Shown one piece after another: positions 16,691 to 29,200 of a stretch of 64,000 nucleotides of DNA. Position 1 is the first letter of the stretch; each line of letters opens with the position of its first letter. The position numbers were made by a program, and so were the translations under genes. This DNA comes from Mercurialis annua (Eukaryota; Streptophyta; Magnoliopsida; Malpighiales; Euphorbiaceae), in NCBI RefSeq assembly GCF_937616625.2, contig NC_065571.1, forward strand, positions 53,367,651-53,431,650, in the 5' to 3' direction. The notes under the pieces are model-generated. The model searched no databases. It was given only the letters and a program-made list of their open reading frames with translations, and was not told where the DNA came from.

Positions 16691-18558
16691 CAATTTTTTT
16701 TTTTACATTTTCCAACATTCAGAGAGTAGAAAGCTGGATATGTGGGCACTAGTTTGTTGCTTCACTACATAGTAGTAACCTGCTGGCATGAGTGCATTAG
16801 CAGTTGAGGTGGACCATAGGTTTACAGGCATGACGACACTGATTTAGCATAATTAGATGGTGCAGCCCCTCTGTTGTTTAGCTTTGACATCACTGGTTAA
16901 CCATAACATAATTGGATGGTGCAAACGTGTTCTTTAGCAGTGAACTACTTGGCGATATAGTATAAAAGTTGGAATCATGTGAAGAAATAGATAGAGAATG
17001 TGGGATGCAAAATAGTTTTGCTTAAATTGTTAGAATCAATCAGTTGTTTTGAGATATGTGATTCATGCAGTTGTATCGTAGTTGTGGAAACGAATGAGTG
17101 TGCATTTGCTTAAAGATAATTGGCCATTTTTAACGTAGCGGAAGCTTCGATAAATCTACTAAAATGTCGATTGTTGTAAGAATGTTAGTTAATAGATTCC
17201 AATACCCTATTGACTGAGGAAGAACTAATTGATTAGAAATCCGATGATTAATTGATTCAAGAAATTATGAAAATTGGAAAACAAAATAGAAATTTGTCTA
17301 TGAAATTTAATTATTTACAAATAAGTCTATAAAGAGAGGAATTGAAATTTTAAACAATTTTTTTTAAAATTAATATTATTGAGGATCAAAAAATGCATTA
17401 TCGATTTTCCAAACGAATGAATTTGGAAGAAAATATGATGGTGATCGCAACGTTCGTGCCTTGTTTCTAAAAAAAAAATAACAGCTCCACAACGGGTAAT
17501 TTATACATTTAGAAGTAGTGATAGGCTCATAATTTGATTTCAGTTTCGACTGAATTTCTAGTGCACCTTTTGGCGGACAAATTTATTCTTCTATTATTTT
17601 TGAATTCACTACAAGCGGTACTTGCTTTTTTTATATATAATTTCCGGCGCAAGCCCGGATTGAAACCTATACTAGCCCTAGGGTAGTTCCGCCGGTGCTT
17701 ATAAGTTGATCAGAAATGTCACTACTTGATCAGATTTTGGAACTAAGTATCAAGGTATAGTGAGAATTTTGTTGTGTGAAAGCAGCTAGCTATATTTGGC
17801 GAGTTATGGCTATGCTTTTACGGAGTTATGTTAGGTTTGGTTATGAGTAGAAGTGTGGGCTCTTTTAGCAGTAAGTTATACGTTAGAGCCTCACAATAAT
17901 CGAAAATGAAGAGCTTACGCATGCCATTTTTGGTCTCCAAAAAGCTGCATTTTCACTTTGTTTCTTTGCTTTTTCCCTCAGGGTGCCAATAAGCAACCAA
18001 ACTTACTTCTTTATCATATTTCTCTTTGGATATGGTCCACCTCTTGTTGCCTTCTTGGGGAGCAATTATTTAAGCACAATAATCCATTACTTAAAACTAC
18101 AAATTCTAATTATATAAAAATTAAATAATCATATTGTTTAAAGAAATATGAAAATTTGAAGGGTAATTTTGCAAAAACCTAGAATTTGCGGGGACGGTTG
18201 CTACCTCAGCCCTTTGGCTGGTTATTCCCTTGCTTGTAATTAGTTGCGGATCTATAAATTTTTGTAAATCGTTAAAAACTAAATTAATACTGATAAAATT
18301 ATTTAACTATCCACTATGTGCTTTATGTTGGTCCGACTATATTTATAATCATATGCTTGAACTTTATTCCTTAATTTGAGACATAGAAATTGTATATTCT
18401 TCAATCCTCAGGTTGAGGCCTACAAAAATCACAAGAAATAAAATTTCAAGGGTTTGAATTGATGATGGGTGGCTTTACCAACTTAAGGTGGCATTTATGG
18501 CATGTGAGTGATAAACTATTCAATTGTACTTGAATTCATGGATTAGACATAATTTTAA

Positions 18559-18762
18559 GGCCATGTTTGGTTCATGGAATAGCTATTCCGTATCAAATGA
18601 CAATTCTTTACTTTGGTTCATGGTATAGGTATTCCAAAGAATTGCTATTTCATTATTTTGTGGAATAAGTACTTCTCTCAAAAACTAAACAATGGCTATC
18701 CCATTCTTTATGAAATAGCTATTCTATTCCACGTTATTCTATTCCATTAACCAAATATGGCC
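18559..18762. mobile_element. Tourist-like (PIF/Harbinger) MITE
   Basis: A 204-bp element with terminal inverted repeats: GGCCATGTTTGGTTCATGGA at the left, and the complement GGCCATATTTGGTTAATGGA at the right. It is flanked by a TAA duplication (18556-18558 and 18763-18765). A 3-bp TAA/TTA target and GGCC-starting termini are typical of Tourist MITEs. No coding capacity. Confidence 0.8.
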
Positions 18763-20209
18763 TAAGATTTATTATGATGAAGCTAATAGCAAATTGTACA
18801 TTTTAACCATCCTTCAAAAATTACACTTCCAAATTACAAAAGCTAACGACAAATCAATCTCGAAGCTTATGCAAATGTCATATACCATTTTACACGACTC
18901 CGTTGCATAATCAATTCATCCACAAGTTCAAGCCAACGATAATGTTATCTATACAACATTTCAGCACGCGACACTCCATTAAATTTAAAATGTAAATAAG
19001 TTGCATGTCTATACGCGTAGTTCTAACGCGTGAATAAATACAAATTCACTTTACTCAAAGATTAAGCTATTAGGTGAGACTCCGACAATAATATTATGGA
19101 CGGAACGAAGAGGAGGACAGCCCACCTGAGTCAAAATTTGTGTAAATTGAAATGAAAAAACATAAGGTGAAATATGAAGGTGGGGAGATGTTGTATATAT
19201 GTGTAGAAGTGGGGTTTTTGTACTAAAAAAAGGATGGTTTTGCATGTGTTGGAGTCTGCCAGGAGATAACAACAGTCTTCAACAGTTATTCACTACTTTG
19301 TATAACTCCTGCCTGCCTCTCTCCACCTTACATTGCAAGAATAGTTCCAGTCAATTTAATGCCATCTTTCCTTTTTACTCATTTACCCTTCTTCCCATTT
19401 TCTTTTTTCTAAATATCATCTGCCACTAAACCTACTGACTCAAACTGGATTCAGTAATTATACTCAAATCTTCTTCACATTATGAATTTGAAATGAACCA
19501 GAGGGGCATGCATTCGGTTCAAACCGAACCGAATTCAACCAGACCGGTTTTCAGCTGATTTTTCGATTAGTTTTTTTTCTGCACACATGATGATATGAGT
19601 GGTGAGAGTTAATTATTTAAACTACTCTTATTAGTTAAGTCATACAAACAGAAGATAGGAGTTTGTGCCTAAGCATTAGCAACACAACAGGTCTAAAATC
19701 TAGCCTATTATGTATTTTATTTAAGAGAAACTGCTTCAAATATAGATGTATTTTAATTTTGTTATGTTGACTTGCTGTTTATTGAATATCAAGATATTGC
19801 TAATTTAAGTAAAAGCTGATACTGGACATATAAAGATATATAAAGCTTAAGCAAAAGAAAAGAATGATAAAGTGTAAACTGATAAAGAAATTTATTAGTA
19901 ATGTCAGTGGTTGAGTTCACCTAATTAGGATTTGATTAACCAAAACTAGATTGTTTAAAAATAGACAAGCAAACTAATTACTAATATCTTTTTTTTAGTG
20001 CAAGATTTTTTAAAGCAACAAAAAAGAACCATACTTTAACGATCAAAAAATTCTTACGGTATCTGAATTAATATGTCGCAAATTAGGTTATTGCGGCTCG
20101 AAATGCACAATTTGAAAGATAATTAATCTATTTTTAATTAATTAATATTATTAAATGTGAATTAATTTATTGTGACACATGTTTATAAAACCGTCATGAC
20201 CCTTTGCTC

Positions 20210-20464
20210 ATACATTCAGTGATTAAAAAATCGGACCAGCTGGTTGGACTGACCGGTTGAGTTGGAAACCGGCCAGCTGTTCGGTCCAACTGAATCTGAA
20301 AATTAAAAATTTATTCCAAACGACTTGGATCGATGATTCACCCGGTTGAACTGACTAAACTAGTAATTTAACCGGTTAGCTCATAAACTGTGACTAAATT
20401 TTATTTTAATTTATTCAACTGGTAGAATCGGTTCGGCAAGCGGTTAAATTTTGAAAACACTGTA
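20210..20464. mobile_element. Degenerate CAGTG-ended (hAT-like) element
   Basis: The left end reads CAGTGATTAAAAAATCGGACC and the complement of the right end reads CAGTGTTTTCAAAATTTAACC. The body is rich in accggtt/aaccggt motifs (gaccggttgag, taaccggttagc, cccggttgaac). The CAGTG ends suggest a hAT family, but no matching 8-bp duplication was found. A piece with similar motifs lies at about 19517-19550. Confidence 0.5.
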
Positions 20465-20929
20465 ATCTCTAATTTACTGAAAATGAAAAAGGTTAAAAAG
20501 AAGTGAGTGGAGAGGAGAAGCAGAAAAAGTAAAAGAGTAAGTAGCAGTAAAAGCTGAAACCGTACAAATCTTCTGAGAATGCAAAGCAGGCAGCCATTGG
20601 TTTTTCTTTCAGAATTCAGAATTCAGACACCAACTCTCTTCTGCTATATTACTATTTCCCAAACAAAACCCTTCCCAGTCCCACAAACTTACAAAACAAA
20701 AAAGAAAAAAACTTTTGTTTTTTACAGTCTCATTATCATTATTTTAATGCACTCTCTGCTCTTTAGTTTATGGGTTTCCGTAGAGGTGTCAGAGACAAGA
20801 GGCTGCAGTATCATCAGAGGTGCAGTCATAATATAAACAGCAGCAAGAGAGAGAAACTTTCTAGAGAGAGAAGCTGAGTAATGTGTAGTGTCAGCATTAT
20901 AATCAGAACCATTAGTTTTATCCATGTAC

Positions 20930-21088
20930 AGAAGATTCTGCAGACCACTGGTCCCTGAAATAAATATACCTACTCTACTTCCTCTTCTTCTTCAACCTTC
21001 TCCACTTCTCTCTCTACCCTTGTTTCTCTCTCTAGAGTCTTGATTTGAAGAGTACCCTTTTGAAAATCTTGTTTTTGGGTATTAGATT
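20930..21088 (+). promoter_or_regulatory. GRF upstream leader
   Basis: TAAATATA at about 20961 is followed by a pyrimidine-rich stretch (cttcctcttcttcttcaacc, tctctctctaccc) up to the start codon at 21089. This is usual for a plant TATA-like site and 5' UTR. The true transcription start is not determined, and the leader could extend further upstream. Confidence 0.35.
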
Positions 21089-22935
21089 ATGATGAGCGGA
21101 GCTAGTAGGTTTCCGTTTACTGCTTCTCAATGGCAGGAGCTTGAACATCAAGCTTTAATCTATAAATATATGGTTTCAGGCATTCCTATACCGTCCGATC
21201 TTCTGTTTACTATCAAACGAAGCTGTTTGGTGGATTCTTCGTTGTCTTCCAAGCTGTTTCCTCGTCAAACTCCGCACAGTAAGCGTTTTCTTGATCCGGG
21301 TTTCTTGAAATATAATAATTTTTTAATTTTCTTGAAATGTATGTTTTTTGTATTGGTGTAGTTGGGTGGAACTGTTTTCAGATGGGGCTGGGGAGGAAAA
21401 TAGACCCGGAGCCGGGGCGGTGTCGAAGAACGGACGGGAAGAAATGGAGATGCTCGAAAGAAGCGTACCCGGACTCGAAATACTGTGAACGACACATGCA
21501 TAGAGGCAAAAACCGTTCAAGAAAGCCTGTGGAAGCTGCAAATCAAACGGCAACGATAGACCCAATTATACCAGCAACAGTCTCATCAATGGCTAAAAAT
21601 CATTCTGCTGGTGCTGGTTTACTAACCCCACCATCTCACTCTCTTTCTTTATTGTCATCTGATCAGTCCCACCATCAAAATCAGCTGCATTATTCTGCTT
21701 ATAATAGTAGTCATACTGCCCATCTTAACCACCATTTCTTGTCCTCTTCAAGAGAAAACTCTACTCCTTTGCTTTTTGACTCTGCTGGCTCTTGTTCCTT
21801 GACTAATTCAGATTACAGGTTCATTTCTGCACTTGTCATAGTTTTTTGGGTTAAAATCTTGTGCGTTTATTAAAGGCTTAATAGTTTAAAAAATTAGGAA
21901 CGTTAACATATTTTGTAAATTTAACAGAACTTTTAATTTTGGCAAATTTGGACACTAATTTTCAATTTTTACAATTTCAGGCACCGAGCAATTTTCCGTC
22001 TGAAAAATGCTGATGTAGACACCGGAACAATGTTTATTCCGGTGTACACATCGGCATCTTTCTAACGAAAATTCATGTTAAATTCAGAAAATATGCTAAA
22101 GTTCGTTACCTTTACTAAATTATAAGTTTTTCACAAAACGGTTAACATCGTTGTATTTTGATGACTGAACTATTATAAATCAGAGTCTAACATGTTTGTT
22201 GTCACATAAACAATTTTTTACATGAATTGGTATAGTAATCTTAGTTCTTTTCTTTATTAAGTATGGTTTTTGTGAATCTTTTTCACTATAATGAGTTTTG
22301 TTTTTCTTTTATGGAACTAAAAAAAAAAACAGGAATGCTTATGGGCTGAAAGAAGAAGTTGATGAACATGCTTTTTTCTCAGAATCTTCTGGTTCAGTCA
22401 GAAGTTTAAATGATCCATGGCAATTTACTCCACTAACAATGAGCTCGTCCTCATCTTCCTCTTCTTCAAATCAGAGAAGCTTTTTAAACAATGAGTACTC
22501 TTATTTACAGCTTCATAGCTTAAATGATCAAGAAATTGCACCAAAACATGAAAAACAGTATAACCATCATCAGCAAAGTTATTTTCTTGGAATGAAAAAT
22601 GAGAGAGAACAACATGGTGAGCCTCAAAAAACTGTTCATCGATTCTTTGATGAGTTGCCTCACAAGAACAAAGATTCATGGCTTGATTTAGATGACAAAA
22701 CTAGTACTTCTTCAACTACTAGGCTCTCAATTTCCATCCCCTCTTCTTCACATGAATTTCCCATCTTCAATTCAAGAACCCATAATGGTAATTTTATTTT
22801 TATCGAATTTTACGTTTTGACGTTTTCGTTTATATCTTGTTTCGGCGTTTTTTGCTTCGGTATTTCTGTTTTCGTGCTACATAGTTACTTTCTTGTGCAT
22901 GATTTGTTTTGTTGTTTTGTCAAACAGATGGTTGA
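21089..22935 (+). CDS. GRF: Growth-regulating factor (QLQ-WRC transcription factor)
   Basis: GRFs are plant transcription factors that bind DNA through the WRC domain, bind the GIF co-activator through the QLQ domain, and promote cell proliferation in leaves. Exons: 21089-21278, 21362-21818, 22333-22787 and 22928-22935, giving 369 aa. QLQ is at residues ~8-44 ([20 protein letters not shown]). WRC is at ~75-118 ([36 protein letters not shown]) with the CCCH zinc ligands. A serine run follows in exon 3. C-terminal family motifs are seen: RFFDELP (FFD type) and TRLSISIP (TQL type). The last exon codes only eight bases, ending NDG*. Intron 2 contains a dispersed repeat. The subfamily number cannot be assigned with confidence. 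Confidence 0.93.
21513..21534 (+). promoter_or_regulatory. miR396 target site in the GRF coding region
   Basis: The 22 bases start CCGTTCAAGAAAG and end CCTGTGGAA, coding RSRKPVE at the end of the WRC domain. This is the conserved GRF site for miR396, including the one-base bulge (extra C) relative to a perfect complement. It implies post-transcriptional repression, as known for the family. Confidence 0.9.
21880..22130. repeat. Dispersed repeat, copy B, in GRF intron 2
   Basis: Related to 16380-16690 by shared landmarks (aatttttacaattt, then tgatgtagacaccgg). It also holds a local inverted repeat: caccggaacaatgtttattccggtg. It lies inside the intron between exons 2 and 3 and does not touch the splice sites. 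Confidence 0.4.
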
Positions 22936-24414
22936 GTTTCAGGTGAGGATTTTTGTATGGAAGGCCAAGAATGTACTAACTTGGTGGGTCAGCTGCTTTT
23001 TTTGTTTTTTGTTTTGGTTCTTGGTTAGGTTTAACTTGTAAGCACTGCTGATTTTGTTTTTTTGGTTGTTTCTAAACAAAATGTGGTTGGGGGATTTTGA
23101 ATTATGTGAATGATTAATGAAGTATCCAATGTCATTCTAATGTTTTTGTTGTTTTCCTACAGTTCATGAATAGATTTGAGTGACTTGGCCAAAATTGTGT
23201 TTAATGGTACCCAATATGGGGGATATGTTTTAAATTTTGATACTTTCTTTTAATATGGGAGATATTTATCGCATCGATACATAATATATCTCTTACGGTT
23301 ATAAATATGTAAATTATATTTTGAATATTAACGTGACACGTATGTTGTACAAAATAAATACTTTCAATTTGAACACTTGTGGCATAGTGCAATTATAATT
23401 GAGGGGCCTAATGTTTTCAAGATTTTTTAATTTGTCATTTCTCTATTCACCCAACAGTTCAACACACTCACTCATTACTCCCCATCTTAAGTTACCAGTA
23501 GAAAGTAGGCCATAGTTGCAGTTATTAAGCTGACACCACATACAAATTATATTGTCATACTAAATGTTAAAGGCCTTGCTGATATCTTACCCCAATTTTT
23601 CACTCAAGCAGTTTAGTAAAAAAAAAATATAGAATCAAACCGAATAATTAAATTAAATTGACAAATTCCGTTTGATAATAAGAAAATATCAATTGAACAT
23701 ATAGAATTATAGTGTAAATATCAATTGGTTAGTTATATTTTTCTGAATTAACGTGTTTGTCGAAACAGCCTACCATTTTAAGGACGGAGCCTATTATTTT
23801 AGGGACGGAGAGAGTAATAATTATTTCTACATAAATAAATGTTTTGGCAGAGGAGGAAAGAGGGTATTTTTGTGAAGGAGGAGGCAGGGGGGGAGAGAAG
23901 GGGAAGTGGGTTGTCAGGTCTGGAAAAAGCTATGGAAAAACAGAGCATTAGTCTGCATCTGTTGGGTCTGAACCTTCTGGTGCGAGCGTGGGTCTGTCTT
24001 CCTCTCAGACTGTTTTTAGAGACTTCACTTTAAAGTCTTCACCACTGAATCAGTAGCTCAACCATTCATACACTCTCACCCATCACTCACCCCACCCCCA
24101 AAAAGAAACAAATTCAAACAAAATTCTGACTCTCTGCCTCTGTCAGTCATCACTCCACAGAAAAAAATATACAGAGACAGTAAAAAAGAAGAAATAAATT
24201 ATAAATGGATCACCCTTCTTACTTCTCTCTTTGGACCCCAAAAAAGTCTCAACTTCATGTACTTGATCTCCATCAACCAAATAAATACATATCTAAGGTA
24301 ATAGCAAGGACATTTTTATATCAATAAGCCAAAATGAAACTCAATATGACCAACAATTAAGACTTTTTATGTCAATATTTTGAGCATATAAATGAGCCAC
24401 ACTGGAAAGTATTG

Positions 24415-24514
24415 AACATATACAAAATAAAGTTGAACTCATATTTATATTACTTGAATTAGGAGCACATATACAAACTAAAGTTGAATTCATATTTATA
24501 TTTCTTGAATTAAT
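24415..24514. repeat. Two-copy tandem repeat, period 51 bp
   Basis: Copies at 24415-24463 and 24466-24514 share acatatacaaa, taaagttgaa and tcatatttatatt, with a few substitutions. The period is 51 bp, a multiple of three, so short ORFs across it look repetitive. No coding role is suggested. Confidence 0.7.
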
Positions 24515-25029
24515 ATAATTTTTATTGTTGTCATGTGTCACACGATATTAAATGGTTCATAATTCTACTTGGCGAACCAGTTAGAATTTCTCCATAAGTG
24601 ATCATCAGCCGGGACTTGAGCGAGTTTAGGCTAGATCCGCTCAAATCTGACTCTTTTATATGGAAGTCTAAACTTGATCCAAACAAAGTCTAGTATTTAG
24701 TATCCATATCCAGTCCATTAATTAGATCAACTTTTACAGAACTACATACAAATTTAACTATAATTATAATATCAAATCCGCACATTTGCCAACTCGAGCT
24801 GATGGGAGAATCAAGTGTCCAAATTCAGCCCAAGAAGACTTGGCCCGGGCAGGCTCTAAAGAGTGTTCAAATTTGATTTACTTGAGTTAAACTTTAGAGA
24901 GTTTTTCAAAAATACTCATACTGTATGTAAATAATTTGAAAAATACGGTTTGACCAGTCTGAGTTGAAAAATACGTTTGACTTTTAAAAGGTTTTAAAAA
25001 TACGGTTTTTGAATATAAAAATACAGTTT

Positions 25030-25250
25030 TTATTTTCAAAAAATTTGATAGATTTACTAACAGGTTTCTAATAAAAAGTTTACTATCAGTTCACTAACGG
25101 TTTATTAGTAGTTTGCTAAAAAAATTATAATTTACTATCGGTTTACTAATAATTTTTTACTATTAGATTTCTAATAGTTCACTAATAACTTACTAATAGT
25201 TTAATTAATTTATTTTAGTTTACTAACAGTTCACTAACGGTTTTACAAAA
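25030..25250. repeat. Irregular short-motif repeat (actaa-based)
   Basis: Variants of tttactaa, agttcactaacggttt and actaatagttt recur about every 10-20 bp through the stretch. It has no fixed period and no ORF. It resembles subterminal repeats of a DNA transposon, but no ends were found. Confidence 0.5.
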
Positions 25251-25605
25251 TTTTAAACCCACAAAGTATTCATTATAAACCATGCCCTTAATTTAACAAT
25301 GAATTTAAAAAAGCCAAATTGCCTAGTATATGGATATTTTAATCAAAAATTACCTTGTTAACATACCCACTTACACTGCTCACTGACTCCCAAAATTATC
25401 AACTACCCATTTTAATCAAAAATACAACACTGATTTCATCAGATCCACCGCTGTCAGCAAACTCATCAATTCCAACAAATCCACAAATTCTGGGAAACCC
25501 TCAGCCGCCACAACCATCAATTAACAACCCATCAATCAACGATATACAATTGTAAGCTAGAGATCCATCTTCTTCATCGTCGCCGATCAACTCAACCGGT
25601 TTGCA

Positions 25606-25621
25606 GCGGCGGCGGCGGCGG
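25606..25621. repeat. GCG trinucleotide run
   Basis: Five consecutive GCG units in an otherwise AT-rich spacer. A short proline/serine/asparagine-rich ORF (25355-25555) lies just upstream, but neither matches a known family. Confidence 0.8.
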
Positions 25622-26225
25622 AAGATGATGAACTAACAGCGGCAGCAAAGAAATCGAATTACTGAAACTTAAACACAATTTTTATGTGATTTACTATGAA
25701 ATCGGTATAGAAAAATGAAGGGATTAGGGTTGTAGCTGAGATAGATCCAAATAAAGGAGGAAATGGCCAAAATAATGGAAAGTAGAAGAGATGAGTAGAT
25801 TCAAATTGTACTTTTGCAATTAACAAAGTATGTCTGCAAATTGAAAAAGTATTGTTCAACACGGACTAAACAAATCGTATAAGTGGGATATTTTACTGTT
25901 CTGTATTGTACAGTCTAATTTCCTCTAAACTTTAAAGCCCTAATATTGCCCAATAAATAAAAATAATACAAATTATCAGGATTATACTAAGAATACCATC
26001 TTATCTAAAGTTCAGGACTCGCATAAACAAAATTTGAACACCCAACTCTAAACTGTGTAGCCTATAGCATATAACAGCTATAATTTATGTGACAATTCCG
26101 GGAAGCATGCAGATATATATACGGAAAATAAAGTAAGTCTATTTTCCTAATGCACAAAGCATACAACTTTCACGAAACATTTGCATGTTAATTAGTTCCT
26201 ACAGCTAGAGTTCAAAACTTCATAT

Positions 26226-29200
26226 TTAATCCTCCTCGTCAGCAGCAGCATTATCACCATATTGATTATCGGCATCATCCCTGATTTCTCCATCACTCTC
26301 CTGTAGGTCAGCAGGAACTCCACGGACTGGACTGGACTGTTGATTTCTGTCCAGTACCTCATCTTCATCAGATTCTGACCATGCCCGTTTCTTCCTACCT
26401 GCCGAGGAAGGTGCAGCCTTCATCCAAGAAGATAAAATGGAACTCCGTTAAAAACAAAAATTGACTCATAATGCTGATTTGACTTAAATTTCCTGAACTG
26501 TAGAAACATGACTTAAATATCCCAGCCTCAATATCTTAAAATATATTCCCAGCCTCAACCTTAATGATGAGAAAATACAGTTCAACATGCTAACACCGAC
26601 CAAAGTAGAAAATGACACATCACTAAGATCGTTTGACAAATTTAATATGCCTCTTGCGATAATTATTGAAAACATTGAATCTGGAAAAAAAAAAAGAAGA
26701 AAGAAACAAGACTTCCACAACAATGCCTTGTATACTGCTGCAGACCACCTTGTGTTCTTCCAACAGTAAGTTTCTCTCATGATATGTAATTTTAAAACCA
26801 CCACTAGACTTTATGACAAAAGCTGTTTTGTAAATGATTGAAGTACAAGTTGAGAAGAGAAGATGAAAGAAACTTCTTACTACATCCTCTGCATCAGAAT
26901 CTTCAAGCCCAGCTGCTGCAAGAAGTTCCTGAGCATTTTCTTCTGCATTATTATCCTGATCATCCAGCTGGAGTCTGTGTTTCCTATAATTTGTATTTGC
27001 ATCTTCATCTTCCAGCTCTTCACGATCGTCCATCATGTCAGCTTCTCCTTCTAATGTCTCATAGCGTGACTTCGAGCTCTTGTCCTTCTTTCTCCTCTTT
27101 CCACCTTTTCTTCTCCTCTTCTCACTTTGGCCTCCCTCCTCCTCGTCCATCTCAGGTCTGTCTCTTCGTTTAGAAGCAGGAGTACTGGTCTTCCATTGCT
27201 CCTGGTGGCACCAAAAAAAGTTGGCAAATCAGAAACAGAACTTTCTTAGAGAATATGCAGGCGTATCAGAAAAGTTACCTAGTCCATTTTTTAATAACTA
27301 AACTATTCTTCTCTTAACATAGCCCATAAAAACCAGCAGCTATTCAATCGTATGCAAAGACGAAAAATATCCAGAGACATGATTGGCATATAAATAGTTC
27401 CTACACAAGTTGTGATGAATCCAATTGAATATAGCCACGGGACTTGGATGTCTAGAAAATTTGAAAAGAATCGCATAAAATCTGCTCCCTGATGACTATT
27501 TTTTTCTTAATGAACAAGGAGGACATGTTGGGAATTAATATGTATCCTTCAAACCATGCAAATATCCATACATGGCATATAAGAAAGACTTTTACCTTTA
27601 CACGTGCAAAATTCTCCTCTTGTTGCCGCACCCTTTTTAGTTCATCCTCCTGCTTTCTCTTCTCCAACTAGTCCCCACAAAACAAAAACAACGGCAGCAA
27701 TATTATTAGCCTCTTATAGTCATTACAACGATTATGAATATACATGATATAATGCAAGATATTCGTAGCACACCTGAAATTTTCTTTGTTCCTCTGCCTT
27801 TCGACGGGCTTCATCAGCCTTTGCCATCTGTCGAGCAACTTCTTGTCTTTGCCGATTCTGTTGCTCCTCACGCTCAGCTGCTTCACGATGAACTTTTGCA
27901 GCCTCTAGTAAATGCTTGCAATACTCAACATGGGTATTGATTTTCTTCTCATCAAACCCATGGAAGTGAAGGTTGGAAGAAGCAGACAGCTGACTAAATA
28001 ATCGAACAGCATTTTCCAGCTCATCAACCGTTGAGCGCACCTATAGTATTAAACACAAATTAATAAAGATATCACATCAAAACTCCTACTTCCAGTCTGA
28101 TTGAGTTGCATATAACTTGAGATGTTGACAATAATCGATATCATTCAGGGCCCATTTAACACTCACTGATTAGGACAATTTTGATAATTTCAACTGACCA
28201 AAAACAAACAATTGTCATGATATTTGGCTTGGTATTCATGGTATCCACACAAAAAAATCCAACAGAATTTAAGTCATGAGGTTAAACTTTAATCTATTTA
28301 AATTCTCTCTCTATTCCAACCCCCAAAGCATGGGTAAACAGCAAAATAGATTTGTCTAGGGAAACAAAAAGCCAAAAAAAAAAATTGCGGCCTTTGTAGC
28401 GAATTACTTAAAAGTATGTTATCCCTCTTTCTAAGCAGTGACTGATATGCAACAGCCATGATCAGTACCCGCTTCAGGTCATCTATTCTGAAAAATTCCA
28501 CATCTAAAAGACTTTGTCAGCACTATACAAAAAAGAAAAAAAGAGCCAAAAAGTGCAGAAATCCATAAAAAGTAAATTTTGATAAGGACAAGTCCATGTA
28601 GCTTCCTCGTCCAATAAATCCTTCCTGAATTATCAGCAATTTTCTAATCCTCACATTCATCAATAACTTATCAGTATCTTCTTGGCAAAATCCACAGGCC
28701 TTTACTGTTCTCATATAACAAAATATCCATAAGCAGAGTGCCAGTGCTATTATATTGACATATTTTTTGGACGCTATGCAGATACACCCATATCTTAACA
28801 AGAAAAACCAAAGCTAATATCACGCAAAAATTAAAATACAGAACTCAACCAGCACATACAGAAAACAAATATTCAACAAGATAATAACCTCATCAACTGT
28901 TCTCTTTGTTTTCTGTAGAGTAGATGCTGAGAATTTTTGCATTGCAACACCCGCATCAAACCTCAGAACGTAATTTGAAGGCGCCAAGTGGATAGCTCTT
29001 AGTAAAGTTTTCTTGCATTCCTGCCACTGTTCAGCTTCATAATGCGTACGAGCTAAATACAAGAGAATTTGCGAGTCTGTATTATAATAGAACTTCCGCA
29101 AACAATTTTGATACTGCAACAAAGGGAGTGCCATTTACACACATAAATAAGAAACCTAAAAGTTATTCTCATCAGCTGCAGTACACAAATGCATTAATGG

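Larger units (their letters stand above)
15882..20459. other. Spacer between the DENN gene and GRF
   Basis: About 4.6 kb with no recognisable gene. It holds the DENN-gene 3' UTR, repeat pieces listed separately, and short ORFs (for example 16062-16250 and 19199-19429) without family resemblance. A fragment at about 17635-17700 with ccggcgcaagcccggattg looks transposon-derived but is too short to classify. Confidence 0.55.
22936..26225. other. Spacer between GRF and CTR9 (convergent 3' ends)
   Basis: No recognised gene. Around 23860-24200 a G-rich then CT/CA-rich stretch precedes a small ORF at 24205 (MDHPSYFSLWTPKK...), which might be a leader and first exon of an unidentified or lost gene, but no later exon was found. 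Short repeats are listed separately. Confidence 0.5.

Noticed and set aside
22788..23041. C-terminal extension of GRF by read-through of 22787
   Set aside because: The extension is hydrophobic and unlike GRF tails; a good donor (GGTAATTTT) and acceptor (tgtcaaacag) give the expected short end. Kept only as a possible retained-intron form.
25355..25555. Pro/Asn/Ser-rich ORF before the GCG run as the first exon of a gene
   Set aside because: Low-complexity composition, no continuing exon, and stops follow in all frames before CTR9.
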